Shown one piece after another: positions 5,577 through 7,035 of a stretch of DNA of 7,035 nucleotides (position 1 is its first letter; the number at the start of each line of letters is the position of its first letter). The notes below the pieces were generated by a model. The model did no database searches. It had not been told where the DNA came from and saw nothing but the letters and a program-made list of their open reading frames with translations. The translations under genes were made by a program, and so were the position numbers. Origin of the DNA: an uncultured Saprospiraceae bacterium. Its GTDB lineage: Bacteria; Bacteroidota; Bacteroidia; Chitinophagales; Saprospiraceae. The stretch is taken from positions 1-7,035 of the forward strand of contig CALCSX010000129.1 in assembly GCA_937894165.1 (NCBI GenBank), given 5' to 3'.

Positions 5577-5591
5577 TAAAAAACCGCATCA

Positions 5592-6857
5592 ATGGACAAA
5601 ATATTCGATCTTATCGACCTCGAACGTCAACGCCAGCAAAGAGGAATAGAGCTTATCGCTTCAGAAAATTTCACCAGTGCAAATGTCATGAAAGCCATGG
5701 GATCCTGCCTGACCAACAAATATGCAGAAGGTTATCCGGGCAAAAGATATTACGGCGGTTGCGAAATTGTAGATCAAGTGGAACAGCTCGCTATTGATAG
5801 AGTTTGTGAATTGTTCGGAGCGAAATACGCTAATGTGCAGCCCCATTCCGGCGCGCAGGCCAATGCTGCAGTTTTTCTTGCAGTTCTTAATCCGGGCGAC
5901 AAAATATTGGGTTTTGATCTCTCTCATGGAGGCCATCTCTCGCACGGCTCTCCTGTCAATTATTCCGGCAAGGTATATCAGGCTTCATTCTACGGAGTGG
6001 AAAAAGAAACCGGACGCATCGATATGGACAAAGTAGCCGAAACAGCTAGGAAGGAACAACCGAAACTGATCATTTGCGGTGCTTCGGCTTACTCTCGCGA
6101 CTGGGACTACCCGCGATTCCGACAAATTGCTGATGAAGTCGGAGCCCTTCTTTTAGCAGATATTGCCCACCCGGCAGGACTTATCGCCACAAAAAAATTG
6201 AGCGATCCACTCCCTCACTGTCATATTATTACTTCTACTACTCACAAGACCTTGAGAGGTCCGAGAGGAGGTATTATTTTGATGGGCAAGGACTTTCCCA
6301 ATCCATGGGGTCGAAAAACATCAACCGGGAAGAAAATTATGATGTCAACAGTGTTGAATAGCGGTGTTTTTCCGGGCATGCAAGGTGGTCCATTGGAACA
6401 TGTCATCGCAGCGAAAGCGGTGGGATTTAACGAAGCACTTCAACCTGCCTATTCAGAATATACCTCTAAAGTAATCGCTAATGCGAAGGTAATGGCGCAG
6501 GCTTTTGTAGAAAAAGGCTACAAAATTATCTCCGGCGGAACCGATAATCATATGATGCTTATTGATCTCAGCAGCAAAAACATTACGGGTAAAGCTGCTG
6601 AAAATGCGCTTGGCCTGGCAGATATTACCGTGAATAAAAACATGGTCCCTTTCGACAAGGAGTCTCCCTTCACTACCTCAGGCATTCGCGTGGGCACAGC
6701 GGCGGTGACAACGAGAGGCTTTGAAGTAGAAGATTGCTTGCAAGCGGTTGAATGGATTGATACGGTAATTAAGGAACCGGGAAATGAGTCTAAAATTGCC
6801 GGTATTAAAGCAGATATCAATCAGTTTATGAAAAGATTTCCTCTATATGTGGATTAA
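5592..6857 (+). CDS. glyA: Serine hydroxymethyltransferase
   Basis: This cytosolic PLP enzyme interconverts serine plus tetrahydrofolate with glycine plus 5,10-methylene-tetrahydrofolate, the main one-carbon source for purine, thymidylate and methionine synthesis. The protein is full length (421 residues). It shows IELIASENFTS (19-29), the YAEGYPGKRYYGG motif (44-56), NVQPHSGAQAN (81-91), HGGHLSHGSPVN (112-123), LADIAHPAGLI (188-198, with the PLP-contacting Asp and His), and the PLP-lysine motif STTHKTLRGPRGG (215-227) with Lys219 (codon 6246-6248). The C-terminal folate-side domain, NKNMVPFDKESPF and SGIRVGTAAVTTRGF, is intact. The ATG at 5592 gives the expected N-terminus (IFDLIDLERQRQQRGIEL). 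It is transcribed away from the sigma operon, with its own -7 element, and seems unrelated in function to its neighbours. Confidence 0.98.
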   Translation: MDKIFDLIDLERQRQQRGIELIASENFTSANVMKAMGSCLTNKYAEGYPGKRYYGGCEIVDQVEQLAIDRVCELFGAKYANVQPHSGAQANAAVFLAVLNPGDKILGFDLSHGGHLSHGSPVNYSGKVYQASFYGVEKETGRIDMDKVAETARKEQPKLIICGASAYSRDWDYPRFRQIADEVGALLLADIAHPAGLIATKKLSDPLPHCHIITSTTHKTLRGPRGGIILMGKDFPNPWGRKTSTGKKIMMSTVLNSGVFPGMQGGPLEHVIAAKAVGFNEALQPAYSEYTSKVIANAKVMAQAFVEKGYKIISGGTDNHMMLIDLSSKNITGKAAENALGLADITVNKNMVPFDKESPFTTSGIRVGTAAVTTRGFEVEDCLQAVEWIDTVIKEPGNESKIAGIKADINQFMKRFPLYVD

Positions 6858-6887
6858 TGATTTCTGAGATACTAATTTTCAACTTAT

Positions 6888-6895
6888 TATATTTG
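6888..6895 (+). promoter_or_regulatory. Possible Bacteroidota -7 element after glyA
   Basis: TATATTTG matches TAnnTTTG exactly. A weak -33-like TTTC lies at 6861-6864, 23 bases upstream. In AT-rich DNA this match can arise by chance; it gains some weight from the ATG at 6972, whose frame is open to the window edge. Confidence 0.3.
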
Positions 6896-6957
6896 ATCTT
6901 GTTCATTTATCGTAACTACTCACGTAGATGCTTTCAAAAGGAAAAAATAGTTAATTT

Positions 6958-6970
6958 TTCGTCAGACGAA
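6958..6970. promoter_or_regulatory. Perfect 13-bp palindrome, possible operator
   Basis: TTCGTC-A-GACGAA is a perfect inverted repeat of 6-bp arms around one base. The 1-base centre makes an RNA hairpin unlikely but suits a dimeric DNA-binding protein. It lies 1 base before the ATG at 6972. The regulator is unknown and chance is not excluded. Confidence 0.35.
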
Positions 6971-7035
6971 TATGCTTTTTGAGGAATACCAATTAAATTT
7001 TGGAATGTTGGATAAGATTAATATTGAGATTTGTT

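Larger units (their letters stand above)
5226..5591. other. Divergent intergenic region between the sigma factor and glyA
   Basis: This gene-free stretch must hold the promoters for the minus-strand sigma operon and plus-strand glyA. It contains a good glyA -7 element (5569-5576), a cluster of three repeat units (5374-5499), and on the minus strand only an imperfect -7 (TATGGTTTG, the complement of 5246-5254, with one extra base). No RNA gene or open frame of note was seen. Confidence 0.7.
6858..7035. other. 3' flank of glyA, no certain gene
   Basis: This AT-rich stretch has no convincing intrinsic terminator for glyA. An ATG at 6972 opens a frame that runs 21 codons to the window edge (MLFEEYQLNFGM...), which is too short to judge. 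A possible promoter element and a palindrome (listed separately) lie ahead of it, so a new plus-strand gene may begin here. Confidence 0.5.

Noticed and set aside
5794..6036. 80-codon plus-strand frame within glyA
   Set aside because: It overlaps the conserved SHMT core in another frame with no independent support.
6858..6960. Intrinsic terminator after glyA
   Set aside because: No GC-rich hairpin followed by a T run could be drawn; the short CTAC/GTAG pairing near 6917-6926 is too weak.
6972..7035. Partial CDS running off the right edge
   Set aside because: Only 21 codons are visible with no recognisable motif, which is not enough to call a gene; it is noted under the flank entry.

Overview
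The window looks like chromosomal DNA of a Bacteroidota bacterium. The moderately AT-rich base composition, the lack of Shine-Dalgarno sequences before starts, TAnnTTTG-type -7 promoter elements, a DPP IV-type S9 peptidase, a DUF6265-like secreted protein, and an ECF sigma factor paired with a membrane protein ending in a barrel-like domain all point there. Genus cannot be told from the sequence; a Cytophagales-like or related free-living lineage is a guess.

Positions 1-2810 (+ strand) hold four genes: the 3' part of a dipeptidyl-peptidase IV-like serine peptidase (cut by the window edge), a small secreted DUF6265-like protein, smpB (trans-translation factor, TTG start), and a secreted alpha/beta hydrolase. 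The first three are separated by only 2-3 bases and are probably co-transcribed; the hydrolase follows smpB after 37 bases.

Positions 2811-3355 are a gene-free block between convergent genes, packed with at least six short repeat families and a 52-bp copy of the 3' end of the hydrolase gene. This is the oddest non-coding stretch.

Positions 3356-5225 (- strand) hold a two-gene operon overlapping by 8 bp: an ECF sigma factor followed by a 437-residue protein with an acidic cytoplasmic N-terminus, one membrane segment, a periplasmic linker and a C-terminal domain resembling an outer-membrane beta barrel. By position it is the likely regulator (anti-sigma) of the sigma factor, and its layout suggests a single-chain envelope sensor. 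This is the best candidate in the window for an under-described system.

Positions 5226-5591 are a divergent intergenic region with three more copies of a dispersed repeat (GGTCGTTGAG..TCGAAACGCC) also found in the first block, and a good -7 element for glyA. Positions 5592-6857 (+) are a complete glyA (serine hydroxymethyltransferase). The last 178 bases hold no certain gene but contain a second -7 match and a perfect 13-bp palindrome just before an ATG open to the window edge.

No rRNA, tRNA, CRISPR array, prophage or intact insertion sequence was seen. Apart from the repeats and the sigma/barrel operon, the content is ordinary housekeeping and secreted-enzyme genes.
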